A stretch of 64,000 nucleotides of DNA from Streptomyces sp. RerS4. Lineage in GTDB: Bacteria; Actinomycetota; Actinomycetes; Streptomycetales; Streptomycetaceae. Position 1 is the stretch's first letter, and each line of letters opens with the position of its first letter. The position numbers and the translations under genes are program-made. Below the pieces are notes generated by a model. That model did not search any database and was not told where the DNA came from. It was given only the letters and a program-made list of their open reading frames with translations. This document shows positions 24,074-32,495 of this stretch, piece after piece. The DNA lies in the NCBI RefSeq assembly GCF_023515955.1, contig NZ_CP097322.1, positions 4,016,501 through 4,080,500 on the forward strand, written 5' to 3'.

Positions 24074-25461
24074 TACGCCACCCGGGGCCGGGAGGGGCCC
24101 GGGTGGTGGCGGGGGGAGGTGAGGAAGCCGCGCAGGGCCATCGTCGTGCCCAGGGCGACCAGGGCGGCGGCGACGGCCATGCCCAGGACGCCGTGCAGCG
24201 GCAGCGCGATGCCGATGGCGCCGCCCAGCACCCACGCCATCTGGAGCAGCGTCTCCGAACGGGCGAACGCCGACGTCCGCACCGCCTCGGGCACGTCCCG
24301 CTGGATCATCGCGTCCAGCGACAGCTTCGCCAGCGCCTGGCAGAACCCGGCCGTCCCCGCCAGGACGGCCATGACCAGCCCGCTGAACAGCAGCGTCGCC
24401 GCGATCGCCACCGTCAGCGTCAGCGACAGCACCGCCGCGACGATCGCCTCCGGCGCCCTGGCCCGCAGCCACGCCCCCACCGCCGTCCCGCAGGCGTTGC
24501 CGACGCCCGCCGAGACGCCGACGATGCCCAGCGACACGGCCGCGCTCTGCCCGCCGAGCGGGTGCTCGCGCAGCAGGAACGCCAGGAAGAAGATCAGGAA
24601 CCCGGACAGCGAGCGCATCGCCGCGTTGGCCAGCAGCCCGCACAGCACCGAGCGGCTCACCGTCCGCAGTCCGGGCCGCTTCGAGTGCGCCTCGTGCGTG
24701 GACAGCCGCGCCCGCCGCTCGCCCTTGGCCTCGTCCACCTTGTGCGGCAGCTGGAACGCCGCGAAGGTCCCCCACACGAAGATCGCGCAGGCCCCGTACA
24801 GCGGCCACGGCGGTCCGATCGTGTGCAGCGCGGCCCCCACCGGGGCGGCGGCGCCCGTCGCGAGCAGGCCGGCCAGGGTGACCCGCGAGTTCGCCTTCAC
24901 GAGGGAGAACGTCGGCGGCAGCAGCCTCGGCACCACGGCGCTGCGTACGACCCCGTACGCCTTCGAGGCGACGAGCACGCCGAGCGCCGCCGGGTACAGC
25001 TCCAGGCCGCCCGTGGCGACCGCGCCCGACATCGTCAGCGCCAGCAGGGCCCGCGTCAGCATCGCGCCGGCCATCGCCGCCCGTCGCCCGTGCGGCAACC
25101 GGTCCAACAGCGGACCGATCACGGGGGCCAGCAGGGTGAAGGGCGCCATGGTGATGGCCAGGTAGAGCGCCACCCGTCCGCGTGCTTCGTCGGTGGGGAC
25201 GGAGAAGAACACCGTCGACGCCAACGCCACCGTGATCATCACATCGCCGGCGCCGTTGATGGCGTGCAGTTCGATCAACCGGCCCAGGCCCGATTCCCCG
25301 GCGCCCTGGGCGTGCGTGGCCCGGCGGATGCCCCGCGCCGGCCCGGTGATCGGGAAGTGCAGGGCACGTCCGACAGCCCGGCCGGCCCGCCTGGCCGGTC
25401 CCGAGCCGTCGGCGGACGACCGTACGGGTGCCACGTGGCCATAGTGCCCCACGGCGCCCAC
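24073..25461 (-). CDS. MFS transporter
   Basis: A 462-residue inner-membrane transporter with about twelve helices. GTG at 25461 has GGGAGGGG six bases upstream; GTG at 25434 (VAPVRSSADG) is an alternative. A 65-residue cytosolic leader precedes the first helix (LIELHAINGAGDVMITVALASTVFF). Other signs: PFTLLAPVIGPLLDRLPHGRR (loop motif), GVLVASKAYGVVRSAVVPRLLPP and VSAGVGNACGTAVGAWLRA. The substrate is unknown. Its TAG stop is formed at the right border of the repeat element at 23912-24073. It is divergent from the small gene and DUF3027 gene that follow. Confidence 0.88.
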   Translation of the reverse strand: MGAVGHYGHVAPVRSSADGSGPARRAGRAVGRALHFPITGPARGIRRATHAQGAGESGLGRLIELHAINGAGDVMITVALASTVFFSVPTDEARGRVALYLAITMAPFTLLAPVIGPLLDRLPHGRRAAMAGAMLTRALLALTMSGAVATGGLELYPAALGVLVASKAYGVVRSAVVPRLLPPTFSLVKANSRVTLAGLLATGAAAPVGAALHTIGPPWPLYGACAIFVWGTFAAFQLPHKVDEAKGERRARLSTHEAHSKRPGLRTVSRSVLCGLLANAAMRSLSGFLIFFLAFLLREHPLGGQSAAVSLGIVGVSAGVGNACGTAVGAWLRARAPEAIVAAVLSLTLTVAIAATLLFSGLVMAVLAGTAGFCQALAKLSLDAMIQRDVPEAVRTSAFARSETLLQMAWVLGGAIGIALPLHGVLGMAVAAALVALGTTMALRGFLTSPRHHPGPSRPRVA

Positions 25462-25590
25462 CGGGACCCCTCCCGGACCGTTCCCGGCATGTCCCGTGGG
25501 CCCGGCGGGCCCGTCGCGGCCCCGGACGGGGTCGTTCCTTGTCCGCGAATCGGACCTCGCATGTGGGCCGGAGGCGTCGAAGGAGGTAGC

Positions 25591-25785
25591 GTGCGTAGCG
25601 CGCCACCGGCGGTTGCACTTGGCCGCGCGCCTCTTCGGGATCCCGCAGAATGGATCTCAGTGGGGTGTGCCCGAGGCCGATCGGGCGCGGACGTCGACGC
25701 GGCCCTCTGGTCCGCTCCGCCCGCGCTACGTACGGACGAGACCGACGGGTCGTTGTGGACGACAGTACGGACGGCGCACTCGTGA
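25591..25785 (+). CDS. Possible small protein upstream of DUF3027
   Basis: A 64-residue candidate. GTG at 25591 has a near-perfect ribosome site, AAGGAGG at 25580-25586. The sequence includes AEWISVGCARGRSGADVDAA, LWSAPPALRTDETDGSLW and TTVRTAHS, with two Trp and an acidic balance that is unusual for a chance frame. It ends 25 bases before the DUF3027 start. I do not recognise the family. The case rests on the ribosome site and protein-like composition. Confidence 0.45.
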   Translation: MRSAPPAVALGRAPLRDPAEWISVGCARGRSGADVDAALWSAPPALRTDETDGSLWTTVRTAHS

Positions 25786-25810
25786 GACGGCGTAGGAGAG
25801 AACGAGACCT

Positions 25811-26734
25811 GTGAGTGCTGCGACGACGCGAAGCCGTACCCCGCGTACCCCCGCCCCCGACCGGCTGTGCGTGGAGGCGGTAGAGCTCGCCCGCGCGGCG
25901 GCCGAGGAGGCCGCCCACCCCGGCGTGGTGGGCGAGCACGTCTCGGCCGTGTCCGAGGGTGACCGGGTCGTCACGCACTTCTTCGAGTGCAAGGAACCGG
26001 GCTACCGGGGCTGGCGCTGGGCCGTCACCGTGGCCCGCGCCTCCCGCGCCAAGAACGTCACCCTCGACGAAACGGTGCTGCTCCCCGGCGACGACGCGCT
26101 GCTCGCCCCCGAGTGGGTGCCGTGGAGCGAGCGGCTGCGCCCCGGGGACATGGGCCCGGGTGACCTGCTGCCCACCGACGCCGACGACCTGCGGCTGGAG
26201 CAGGGCTGGACGGGCGAGGACGCCCCGCCGCCGAACTCGGTCGTCTCCGCCGAGATGGCGCAACTGGTCGAGGCGGAGGACGCCGACGTCACCGACCGGG
26301 TGGTCGTCCCCGCGCGCGGCTCCATCACGTCCGTCGCCGAGGAGCTCGGCATGCGGCGCGCGCGTGTCCTGTCCCGCTACGGGCTGCACACGGCCGCCGA
26401 CCGGTGGGACGAGTCCTTCGGCGCGAAGACCCCGATGGCGCAGGCGGCGCCCGCCTCCTGCGTGTCGTGCGGCTTCCTCGTCGCGATCGGCGGCTCGCTG
26501 GGCCAGGCCTTCGGCGTCTGCGCGAACGAGTTCAGTCCGGCGGACGGCCGTCTGGTGTCGCTCTCCTACGGGTGCGGCGGCCATTCGGAGGCCGCCGTCA
26601 TGCCGAAGCCGCCGAGGCCGGCGCCGCCGGTGCTCGACTCGATGGCCACGGACGAGTTCCCGCTCCGCCCGGCCGCCGACACCGGTTCCGTCCCGGTGGC
26701 GGACCTTCCGGCGGCGGACCTCGGCCACTCCTGA
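25811..26734 (+). CDS. DUF3027 domain protein
   Basis: A 307-residue actinobacterial protein of the DUF3027 family. GTG at 25811 follows GGAGAG. The domain is clear: LCVEAVELARAAAEEAAHPGVVGEHV, RVVTHFFECKEPGYRGWRWAVTVARA, LLPGDDALLAPEWVPWSERLRPGDMGPGDLLPT and LEQGWTG. A second part includes RYGLHTAADRWDESFGA and the Cys-rich stretch SCVSCGFLVAIGGSLGQAFGVCANEFSP, whose CxxC and later Cys could bind metal. The Pro-rich end is variable. Function unknown. Confidence 0.9.
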   Translation: MSAATTRSRTPRTPAPDRLCVEAVELARAAAEEAAHPGVVGEHVSAVSEGDRVVTHFFECKEPGYRGWRWAVTVARASRAKNVTLDETVLLPGDDALLAPEWVPWSERLRPGDMGPGDLLPTDADDLRLEQGWTGEDAPPPNSVVSAEMAQLVEAEDADVTDRVVVPARGSITSVAEELGMRRARVLSRYGLHTAADRWDESFGAKTPMAQAAPASCVSCGFLVAIGGSLGQAFGVCANEFSPADGRLVSLSYGCGGHSEAAVMPKPPRPAPPVLDSMATDEFPLRPAADTGSVPVADLPAADLGHS

Positions 26735-26887
26735 CCACACCCGCCGGACGGGCCCCGGGTCCCCTGCCGTCACCCCCGTGAACGGCAGGGACTCCCCGCG
26801 GGACGGGACGGTCCACCGGGGACGCGCGTCCGTGGGCTGGGACGCACGTCCCCGCCGCTCGGTTCCGGGGCAGGGGCGTGGCGTGCG

Positions 26888-27913
26888 TCAGGCTTTCGGG
26901 CGGCGGCGCAGCAGCCGCTTCGCCCCGAGCACCAGCAGGGTGCCTGCGGCCAGGACGAGGGCCCCCTTGCCGTAGCCGCCGCCGTCCTGCCCGCCCGCCG
27001 GAGCACCGCCCGCCGGGGCGGGAGCGCCCGAGCGGGCCGGCGCGGGGGCGGAGCCGGACGGGTCGGGCCCGGCCGGGGTGACCGGCACGGCCACGACCCG
27101 ACTGTTCGCGCCCTCCGCCCCGAACAGCAGCGTCCGCCCGTCCGGGGTGTACGTCATCGACTCGGCCTGGCCCTGGAAGGGCGCGTTCACCCGCTCGCCC
27201 TCGCCCCGGATCCGGCCGTCGGCCCACGCCCAGGTGCGGGCGGTGAGGTAGCCGCGCAGCGTCAGGTGCGTCCCGTCGGGGGAGAAGGCGCCGTCCGTCA
27301 CCCAGGGCACGTTCCCGATCCGGCGGAACACGTTGCGCCCGTCGGGCGACAGCCGCTCGGGGCCCTCGTACAGGCCGCCGCCGCGCTCGTCCTTGCTCGC
27401 GATGTACGCCCGGCCCGTCACCGGATGCACCATCAGCGCCTCCGCGTCGCGCGGCCCGTCCGCGTACGTCACCGTGAACTGCTCGGCGCGGACCGTGGCG
27501 TCGGCGAGGGTCTTCGGCTCGGGGAAGCGGTAGATCCACACGTGGTCCCAGGTGCCGCCCCGGTTGTCGCCGATGTCACCGACGTACAACTGGCCGTCCG
27601 GGCCCAGGGAGATGGCCTCCACGTCGCGCGGGGTGCCGATCCCGGTCAGGGTGATGCGGGCCACCGTCCGGCCCGTCGCGGAGTCGACGGCGTACACGTA
27701 CGGGCCGTCGTCGCTGTCGTTGTGCGTCCAGTACACGCCCGGATGGAGCCGGCTCGCCGTCAGCCCGCTCGACTCCTTGATCCGCGGGTCGGCGATGGTG
27801 AACCCGGACGCGCCGGGGCTCTCCGCCGCCGTGGCCGTGGCCGGTGTGAGGGCGCCCACGACGAGGGCGGGCAGGAGGGCGGCGGGGACGGTCCACACGG
27901 GCAGCAGGCGCAT
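26888..27913 (-). CDS. Secreted, membrane-anchored beta-propeller-like protein
   Basis: A 341-residue exported protein. The signal peptide (VWTVPAALLPALVVGALTPATATA) is cleaved near residue 30. Residues about 40-280 read as a six-bladed propeller of the SdiA-regulated/esterase-like kind: SGLTASRLHPGVYWTHNDSDDGPYVYAVDSATG, VEAISLGPDGQLYVGDIGDN, DAEALMVHPVTGRAYIASKD and QAESMTYTPDGRTLLFGAEG. A Pro/Ala/Gly linker leads to a C-terminal hydrophobic helix (GALVLAAGTLLVLG) and a basic end (AKRLLRRRPKA). That arrangement suggests anchoring in the membrane with the propeller outside. Ligand unknown. Confidence 0.82.
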   Translation of the reverse strand: MRLLPVWTVPAALLPALVVGALTPATATAAESPGASGFTIADPRIKESSGLTASRLHPGVYWTHNDSDDGPYVYAVDSATGRTVARITLTGIGTPRDVEAISLGPDGQLYVGDIGDNRGGTWDHVWIYRFPEPKTLADATVRAEQFTVTYADGPRDAEALMVHPVTGRAYIASKDERGGGLYEGPERLSPDGRNVFRRIGNVPWVTDGAFSPDGTHLTLRGYLTARTWAWADGRIRGEGERVNAPFQGQAESMTYTPDGRTLLFGAEGANSRVVAVPVTPAGPDPSGSAPAPARSGAPAPAGGAPAGGQDGGGYGKGALVLAAGTLLVLGAKRLLRRRPKA

Positions 27914-28013
27914 CCCCCCAGCGTGCCGGCCCGCGCGGGGTGTCCCGTGTCCGCCGTCGCGGGGTGTCCGGCATCACAGCGGCTCCCGGCGGGTGATCCG
28001 CGATGATGTCCGG

Positions 28014-28709
28014 ATGCGTTTCATGTTCGTCGGCGACTCCATGACCATCGGACGCGCCGGCGACTACACCTGGCGCTACCGGATGTGGCGACACCTCGAC
28101 TCCACCCTGGGCCCCGCCCACCGGATCGTCGGCCCCCGCACGGGCCTCTACGAGGCCACGACCAACGGCGCCACCAGCCACGACTACGCCGCCCCCGACT
28201 TCCCCGCGCACGCCCGCCGGCACCTCGCCGGCTGGGGCGAGGGCTGGCAGCACATGGCCCCGCTGATCGGCCCGGCCGTCGAAGAGGCCCGCGCCGACGT
28301 CCTGCTCGTCTCCCTCGGCCTGATCGACCTCGGCTTCTACACCGACGCCGACCAGACCGCCGCCAACGTCCACCGCTTCGTCGCGGCGGCCCGCGCGGCC
28401 CGGCCGGGCGTGCGGATGGTGTTCCTGCCGGTCATCCCGAACGTGCGCGCCGAGGAGGACGCCCCCTTCGCGGCCGAGGTGGACCGGTTCAACGACCTGC
28501 TCGCCAAGGCCGTGGCCGACCTGACGGGCGAGGCCTCGCCGATCCTGCTCGCCGCCCGCCCGCACGCGTACGACATCCACCGCGACACCTACGACGGCAC
28601 CCACCCCAACGCCTCCGGTGAGCACAGGCTGGCGGGCGAGTTCGCGGCGGTGCTGCACCAGGCGTGGGGCATCGGCGGCCCCTACCGGCCCGCGCACGAC
28701 GACGCGTGA
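28014..28709 (+). CDS. SGNH/GDSL-type hydrolase
   Basis: A 231-residue cytosolic esterase/lipase-like enzyme. Block I is FMFVGDSMTIGRAGDYTWRYRMW near the N-terminus, with the nucleophile Ser in GDS. Block III/oxyanion features occur in VLLVSLGLIDLGF and block V is YDGTHPNASGEHRLAGEF, which holds the catalytic Asp and His. No signal peptide is present, so it acts inside the cell unless exported otherwise. The ATG at 28014 is followed by the motif directly; no strong ribosome site is seen. The natural substrate is unknown. It is convergent with the aldo/keto reductase gene. Confidence 0.88.
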   Translation: MRFMFVGDSMTIGRAGDYTWRYRMWRHLDSTLGPAHRIVGPRTGLYEATTNGATSHDYAAPDFPAHARRHLAGWGEGWQHMAPLIGPAVEEARADVLLVSLGLIDLGFYTDADQTAANVHRFVAAARAARPGVRMVFLPVIPNVRAEEDAPFAAEVDRFNDLLAKAVADLTGEASPILLAARPHAYDIHRDTYDGTHPNASGEHRLAGEFAAVLHQAWGIGGPYRPAHDDA

Positions 28710-28763
28710 GGTGGCCGCGCCCGGGACGGAGGGGCGGCGACCACCGTGCGCACGGCTACCCGA

Positions 28764-29753
28764 TCACCAGGCGAAGGCCTCCGGGGACGGTCCCGGCCCG
28801 GGGAAGATCTCGTCCAGCCCGGTCAGCACCTCCTCGCTCAGCTCCAGCTCCAGGGCGCGCAGGGCACTCTCCAACTGCTCGGCGGTGCGCGGGCCGACGA
28901 TGGGGCCCGTCACGCCCGGCCGGGTGAGCAGCCAGGCCAGGGCGGTCTCGCCGGGTTCCAGGCCGTGCTTGTCGAGCAGGTCCTCGTACGCCTGGATCTG
29001 CGCCCGTACGGTGCTGTCGGCCAGCGCGTCGGCCGCCCGGCCGGAGGCGCGGCGGCCCCCCTCGACCTCCTTCTTGATGACCCCGCCGAGCACGCCTCCG
29101 TGCAGCGGGGACCAGGGGATGACCCCGAGGCCGTAGTCCTGGGCCGCCGGGATGACCTCCATCTCGGCCCGCCGCTCGGCGAGGTTGTAGAGGCACTGCT
29201 CGCTGACCAGGCCGAGCATCCCGCGCCGGGCGGCCGTCTCGTTGGCCTGGGCGATCTTGTAGCCGGGGAAGTTGGAGGAGCCCGCGTAGAGGATCTTGCC
29301 CTGCTGGACGAGCACGTCCACGGCCTGCCAGATCTCCTCGAAGGGGGTTTGGCGGTCGATGTGGTGGAACTGGTAGACGTCGATGTGGTCGGTCCGGAGC
29401 CGCTTGAGGCTGGCCTCGACGGCCCGGCGGATGTTCAGCGCCGAGAGCCGGTCCTCGTTCGGCCAGGTGTCACCCTCGCGGGACATGGAGCCGTAGACCT
29501 TGGTGGCCAGGACCGTCTTCTCGCGCCGGCGGCCGCCCTGGGCGAACCAGGTACCGATGATCTCCTCGGTGCGGCCCTTGTTCTCCCCCCACCCGTACAC
29601 ATTGGCCGTGTCCACGAAGTTCAGACCCGCGTCGAGGGCGGCGTCCATGATGGCGTGGCTGGTCGGTTCGTCTGTCTGCGGACCGAAGTTCATCGTGCCG
29701 AGGACGAGTCGGCTGACTTTGAGTCCGGTGCGTCCGAGCTGCGTGTACTTCAT
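28764..29753 (-). CDS. Aldo/keto reductase
   Basis: A 329-residue NADPH-dependent oxidoreductase. ATG at 29753 gives the standard start MKYTQLGRTGLKVSRLVLGTMNFG. The catalytic tetrad is visible: Asp and Tyr in NFVDTANVYGWG, Lys in TVLATKVYG, and His in DVYQFHHIDRQTP. The cofactor-binding end is PGVTGPIVGPRTAEQLESALRALEL. It is close to the YghZ/general stress-type AKR group; its substrate cannot be told from sequence. The 29-residue membrane peptide gene lies 74 bases upstream on the same strand. Confidence 0.93.
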   Translation of the reverse strand: MKYTQLGRTGLKVSRLVLGTMNFGPQTDEPTSHAIMDAALDAGLNFVDTANVYGWGENKGRTEEIIGTWFAQGGRRREKTVLATKVYGSMSREGDTWPNEDRLSALNIRRAVEASLKRLRTDHIDVYQFHHIDRQTPFEEIWQAVDVLVQQGKILYAGSSNFPGYKIAQANETAARRGMLGLVSEQCLYNLAERRAEMEVIPAAQDYGLGVIPWSPLHGGVLGGVIKKEVEGGRRASGRAADALADSTVRAQIQAYEDLLDKHGLEPGETALAWLLTRPGVTGPIVGPRTAEQLESALRALELELSEEVLTGLDEIFPGPGPSPEAFAW

Positions 29754-29827
29754 GGGACCCAAGCCAACTGCTTCGAGTCCACTCCAGGCAAGAGCCGCCC
29801 GCGCGGCCCTCGATTCACGGGCGGCGG

Positions 29828-29917
29828 CTATTGGCCGACGGCGGCCGCCACGGCGACGACGACGAACATCAGCACGAGCACACCGGCCATGACACGGTTT
29901 CTGGTCTTCGGGTCCAC
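29828..29917 (-). CDS. 29-residue single-pass membrane peptide
   Basis: GTG at 29917 to TAG at 29828-29830 encodes 29 residues: VDPKTRNRVMAGVL, then LMFVVVAVAAAVGQ. A short basic head is followed by one membrane helix. I recall very similar short peptides (KTRNRxMAGVL then a Val-rich helix) in other Streptomyces genomes, which is the reason for the call. It is too short to be found by usual length cut-offs. Function unknown; it may bind or stabilise a membrane protein. Confidence 0.65.
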   Translation of the reverse strand: MDPKTRNRVMAGVLVLMFVVVAVAAAVGQ

Positions 29918-30021
29918 CAGTCGAGACTAACGCGACGGCCCCGGGCACTCGTGCCCAGGGCCGGGAGACGTGCGTCATGCCCGGCGGCGCCCGCCGGTAA
30001 CGGGAGGCCCCGCCGGCCGGC

Positions 30022-30552
30022 TCAGCCGGTCGCGGTCGCGGGGACCAGCGCGGGCGCGAGGCCGATCCGGGCGGCGCGCGGCCGGGCCAGGGCGACGTAG
30101 CTCGCGGTGCTCAGGGCCACCGACGCGTCGAGTCGGCCGGCGTTGAACCAGATCTCGTCGTGTTCCAGCAGGGCCGGGTCGACCACCACCTCCACCGAGG
30201 GGTCGAAGCTGACCGGCATGATCGAACCGCTGACACAGCCCGTCAGCTCCTCGGCGACCTCGCGCACCGCGAAGGAGGCCTTCGTGCCGCCGTACTCGTC
30301 CCGTACGGCGTCGAGGTCGACGCGGTGGTGGCCGGGCACCACCGCGATCACGTAGCGGCGCCGCTTGCGCCCCAGCGCGACCCTGACGACGATGCACTTG
30401 GCCGCCTGTTCGAGGCGGTGGCCGCGGATCAGGCTGGCGAGTTCGGTCCGGCCCTCCGGGGCGTGGCGCAGCAGCCGGTAGTCGGCTCCCGCGCCCGCCA
30501 GGAGGTCGATCAGGCGGGCGTAGCTGTCCGCGATCGCGGTCGCAGAGGTCAC
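30022..30552 (-). CDS. YbaK/ProX-type aminoacyl-tRNA deacylase
   Basis: A 176-residue protein of the YbaK/EbsC family, which hydrolyses wrongly charged aminoacyl-tRNA in trans. ATG at 30552. Family features: DYRLLRHAPEGRTELASLIRG, LEQAAKCIVVRVALGRKRRRYVIAVVPGHHRVDL (the catalytic Lys region), ASFAVREVAEELTGCVSGSIMPVSF and LLEHDEIWFNAGRLDASVALSTASY. The substrate tRNA cannot be inferred. It lies 34 bases downstream of the dimethylargininase gene, on the same strand, so they may be co-transcribed. Confidence 0.88.
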   Translation of the reverse strand: MTSATAIADSYARLIDLLAGAGADYRLLRHAPEGRTELASLIRGHRLEQAAKCIVVRVALGRKRRRYVIAVVPGHHRVDLDAVRDEYGGTKASFAVREVAEELTGCVSGSIMPVSFDPSVEVVVDPALLEHDEIWFNAGRLDASVALSTASYVALARPRAARIGLAPALVPATATG

Positions 30553-30586
30553 AACGGTCCTTTCGGGAAACTTCGTTGGCGGTGAC

Positions 30587-31447
30587 TCAGCGCTCGCGCA
30601 GCTCCAGGGTGCAGCACTTGACGCTGCCGCCCGCCTTGAGGAGCTCGGAGAGGTCGACTCCGATCGGTTCGAAGCCGCGCGCGCTGAGTTGGGCCTTCAG
30701 GCCGGTCGCCGCGTCCGGCAGCAGCACGTGGCGGCCGTCGGAGAAGGCGTTCAGCCCGAAGACCGCCGCGTCCTCGGCGGTGGCGAGGATCGCGTGGGGG
30801 AACAGGGTGCGGAGCACCGATCGGCTGCCCTCGGAGAAGGCGGCCGGGTAGTACATGACCTCGTCGTCGGAGAGCACGGCGAGGGCCGTGTCCAGGTGGT
30901 AGTAGTTCGGGTCGACGAGGGTCAGGCTCGTCACGGGCAGCCCGAAGAACTCCTGGGCCTCGGCGTGCGAGCGCGGGTCGGTACGGAAGCCGGTGCCGGC
31001 CAGGAGCCGGCGGCCGACGGTGAGGATGTCGCCCTCGCCCTCGTTGACGTACTCGGGCCACAGCAGTTCGGTGTGGCCCCGACGGGCGAACCAGTCGAGG
31101 TACGCGGGCCCCTCGGCGGTGCGCTGGAGGTGGCGGAAGCGGGCTCCGTAGACCTTGCCGTCGACGACGGTGGCGCCGTTGGCGGCGAACACCATGTCGG
31201 GGAGGCCGTCGATCGGGTCGATCTCCTCCACGACGTGGCCGAGTTCGAGGTACAGGTCGCGCAGCCGCTCCCACTGGCGGACGGCGAGGGCGGTGTCGGT
31301 GCTCTTCTCCGGGTGCATCCACGGGTTGATCGAGTACGTGACGTCGTAGTGCCGCGGGCGGCACATCAGCAGCCGGCGTCGGGTGGCGACGCGCAGGGGG
31401 GCCGGGGCCGGGGCCGTGGTGGTGACGGCGGGCTCGGTGAGCGGCAC
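30587..31447 (-). CDS. ddaH: Dimethylargininase / amidinotransferase-family hydrolase
   Basis: A 286-residue cytosolic enzyme of the guanidino-group-modifying superfamily, likely hydrolysing dimethylarginine to citrulline and dimethylamine. Key parts: LLMCRPRHYDVTYSINPWM (substrate loop), LPDMVFAANGATVVDGKVYGARF, GEGDILTVGRRLLAGTGFRTD, VDPNYYHLDTALAVLSDDEVMYYP with the catalytic His, and the C-terminal nucleophile Cys in GGSVKCCTLELRE. Residues 1-20 are a low-complexity leader. A 16-base palindrome (31596-31611) lies about 150 bases upstream. Some relatives pair with ornithine aminotransferase; none is adjacent here. Confidence 0.9.
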   Translation of the reverse strand: MPLTEPAVTTTAPAPAPLRVATRRRLLMCRPRHYDVTYSINPWMHPEKSTDTALAVRQWERLRDLYLELGHVVEEIDPIDGLPDMVFAANGATVVDGKVYGARFRHLQRTAEGPAYLDWFARRGHTELLWPEYVNEGEGDILTVGRRLLAGTGFRTDPRSHAEAQEFFGLPVTSLTLVDPNYYHLDTALAVLSDDEVMYYPAAFSEGSRSVLRTLFPHAILATAEDAAVFGLNAFSDGRHVLLPDAATGLKAQLSARGFEPIGVDLSELLKAGGSVKCCTLELRER

Positions 31448-31595
31448 GGGAACTCCTTCAAGGGTGGTCGAGGGACTCCAGGCCGCCGCGGGGTGGGGCG
31501 GGCGGCCGGTGGTGCGTGCGGTGCGTCAGCGGGCGGAGGAGAGCGGGGTGCTCGCCGGGAGCATGCCGGGATCGCCTCTACTGCTTCTGTTTCAC

Positions 31596-31611
31596 CGGAA
31601 TCCGGATTCCG
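31596..31611. promoter_or_regulatory. 16-bp perfect palindrome upstream of ddaH
   Basis: CGGAATCCGGATTCCG is its own reverse complement. It sits in the 257-base gap between ddaH and the RNA ligase gene, about 150 bases from the ddaH start. It is a candidate binding site for a dimeric regulator; none is identified. Confidence 0.4.
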
Positions 31612-31704
31612 CGCCACGAAGTACGGGCGACGCCCGTGTGAACCGTCCCCGAACGTCGGCCCGCGGCCGGCCGCGGGGCGGGTGAGGGGCCGGTCAGTGG
31701 CCGG

Positions 31705-32268
31705 TCAGTGGCCGGTGAGGGGCCAGGCCTCGACGGTCTCGTAGCGCGGCCGCTCGCCCGGGATCCCGCTGGTCGGCAGGTTGCTGCGGACCAGGCTGAG
31801 GGTGTCGACCTGCCAGCGGGTGCCCTCGAAGGCGGCGAGGGCGTCGAGGTACGGGGTCAGGTCGGGCGTGGTCCCGGTACGGGCGCGGGCCAGGGTGACG
31901 TGGGGGGTGTAGCGGCGGTGCTGTTCCATCGGGACGCCGGCGCGGCGGGCGGCGGCGTCGGCGCGTTCGGCGAGCATCCGCAGGGCGTCGAGGTCGCCGG
32001 CGGCGCCGACCCACAGGGCGCGGGCGCCGAAGTGGCCCACGCCGTGCAGGCGCAGGGGGAAGGGGGCGGTGCGGGCGGCGGCGCGGGCGAGCCGGACGTA
32101 CAGCTCGGACAGTACGTCGTCGCGTACCTCGCCCATGAACGCGAGCGTGAAGTGGCGGCCGGCGTCGCCGGTCCAGCGCAGCCCCTCGTCGGCCGGCAGG
32201 GCCGCGAGGGCGGTGCGCAGCTCCCCGAGGGCCCCGGCCGGGGGCAGCACGGCGGCGAACAGCCTCAT
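31705..32268 (-). CDS. thpR: RNA 2',3'-cyclic phosphodiesterase / 2'-5' RNA ligase
   Basis: A 187-residue enzyme of the 2H phosphoesterase superfamily. ATG at 32268 gives MRLFAAVLPPAGALGELRTAL. The two HxT catalytic motifs are HFTLAFMGEV (near residue 40) and HVTLARARTG (near 130). The end, LVRSNLPTSGIPGERPRYETVEAWPL, is typical of the family. It acts on RNA 2',3'-cyclic phosphates or 2'-5' linkages. A complete MITE-like element lies directly upstream, starting 19 bases from its start codon. Confidence 0.9.
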   Translation of the reverse strand: MRLFAAVLPPAGALGELRTALAALPADEGLRWTGDAGRHFTLAFMGEVRDDVLSELYVRLARAAARTAPFPLRLHGVGHFGARALWVGAAGDLDALRMLAERADAAARRAGVPMEQHRRYTPHVTLARARTGTTPDLTPYLDALAAFEGTRWQVDTLSLVRSNLPTSGIPGERPRYETVEAWPLTGH

Positions 32269-32286
32269 GGGTCCGACGATAGCCCG

Positions 32287-32481
32287 CCGGCCCGGTGCCC
32301 GAGGGGGTGTCCGGCGGATCATGGCCGGACCCGCGGCGTCTGGCACGGCGCCTCGCCGCGTTGCCGAAACGTCCCGATAGCTCCGCTATCAAGACGCTCC
32401 GGCGCCTTGCGATGCACCGCACCAGACGCCGCGGCCTATCCGACCCTGATCCGCCGGACACCCCCTCGGGCACCGGGCCGG
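32287..32481. mobile_element. MITE-like palindromic element, complete copy B
   Basis: Bases 32287-32321 and 32447-32481 are perfect 35-bp inverted repeats, containing GAGGGGGTGTCCGGCGGATCA. Inside, CCGCGGCGTCTGG pairs with CCAGACGCCGCGG. The centre has CGCCTCGCCGCGTTG and CGCCTTGCGATGCACCGCACC, as in copy A. The ends differ from copy A (GTGTCCGGCGGATCA against GTGTCTTTCGGATCA), so this is a second subfamily. It lies wholly between genes. Confidence 0.75.
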
Positions 32482-32495
32482 TCGCGGGCCGTCCG

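Noticed and set aside
22463..25785. Long plus-strand frames over mqnB, the DUF2771 gene and the MFS gene
   Set aside because: The compositions are low-complexity Arg/Gly/His and the opposite strand holds recognised genes. Only the last 64 codons (25591-25785) have a ribosome site and were kept as a candidate.
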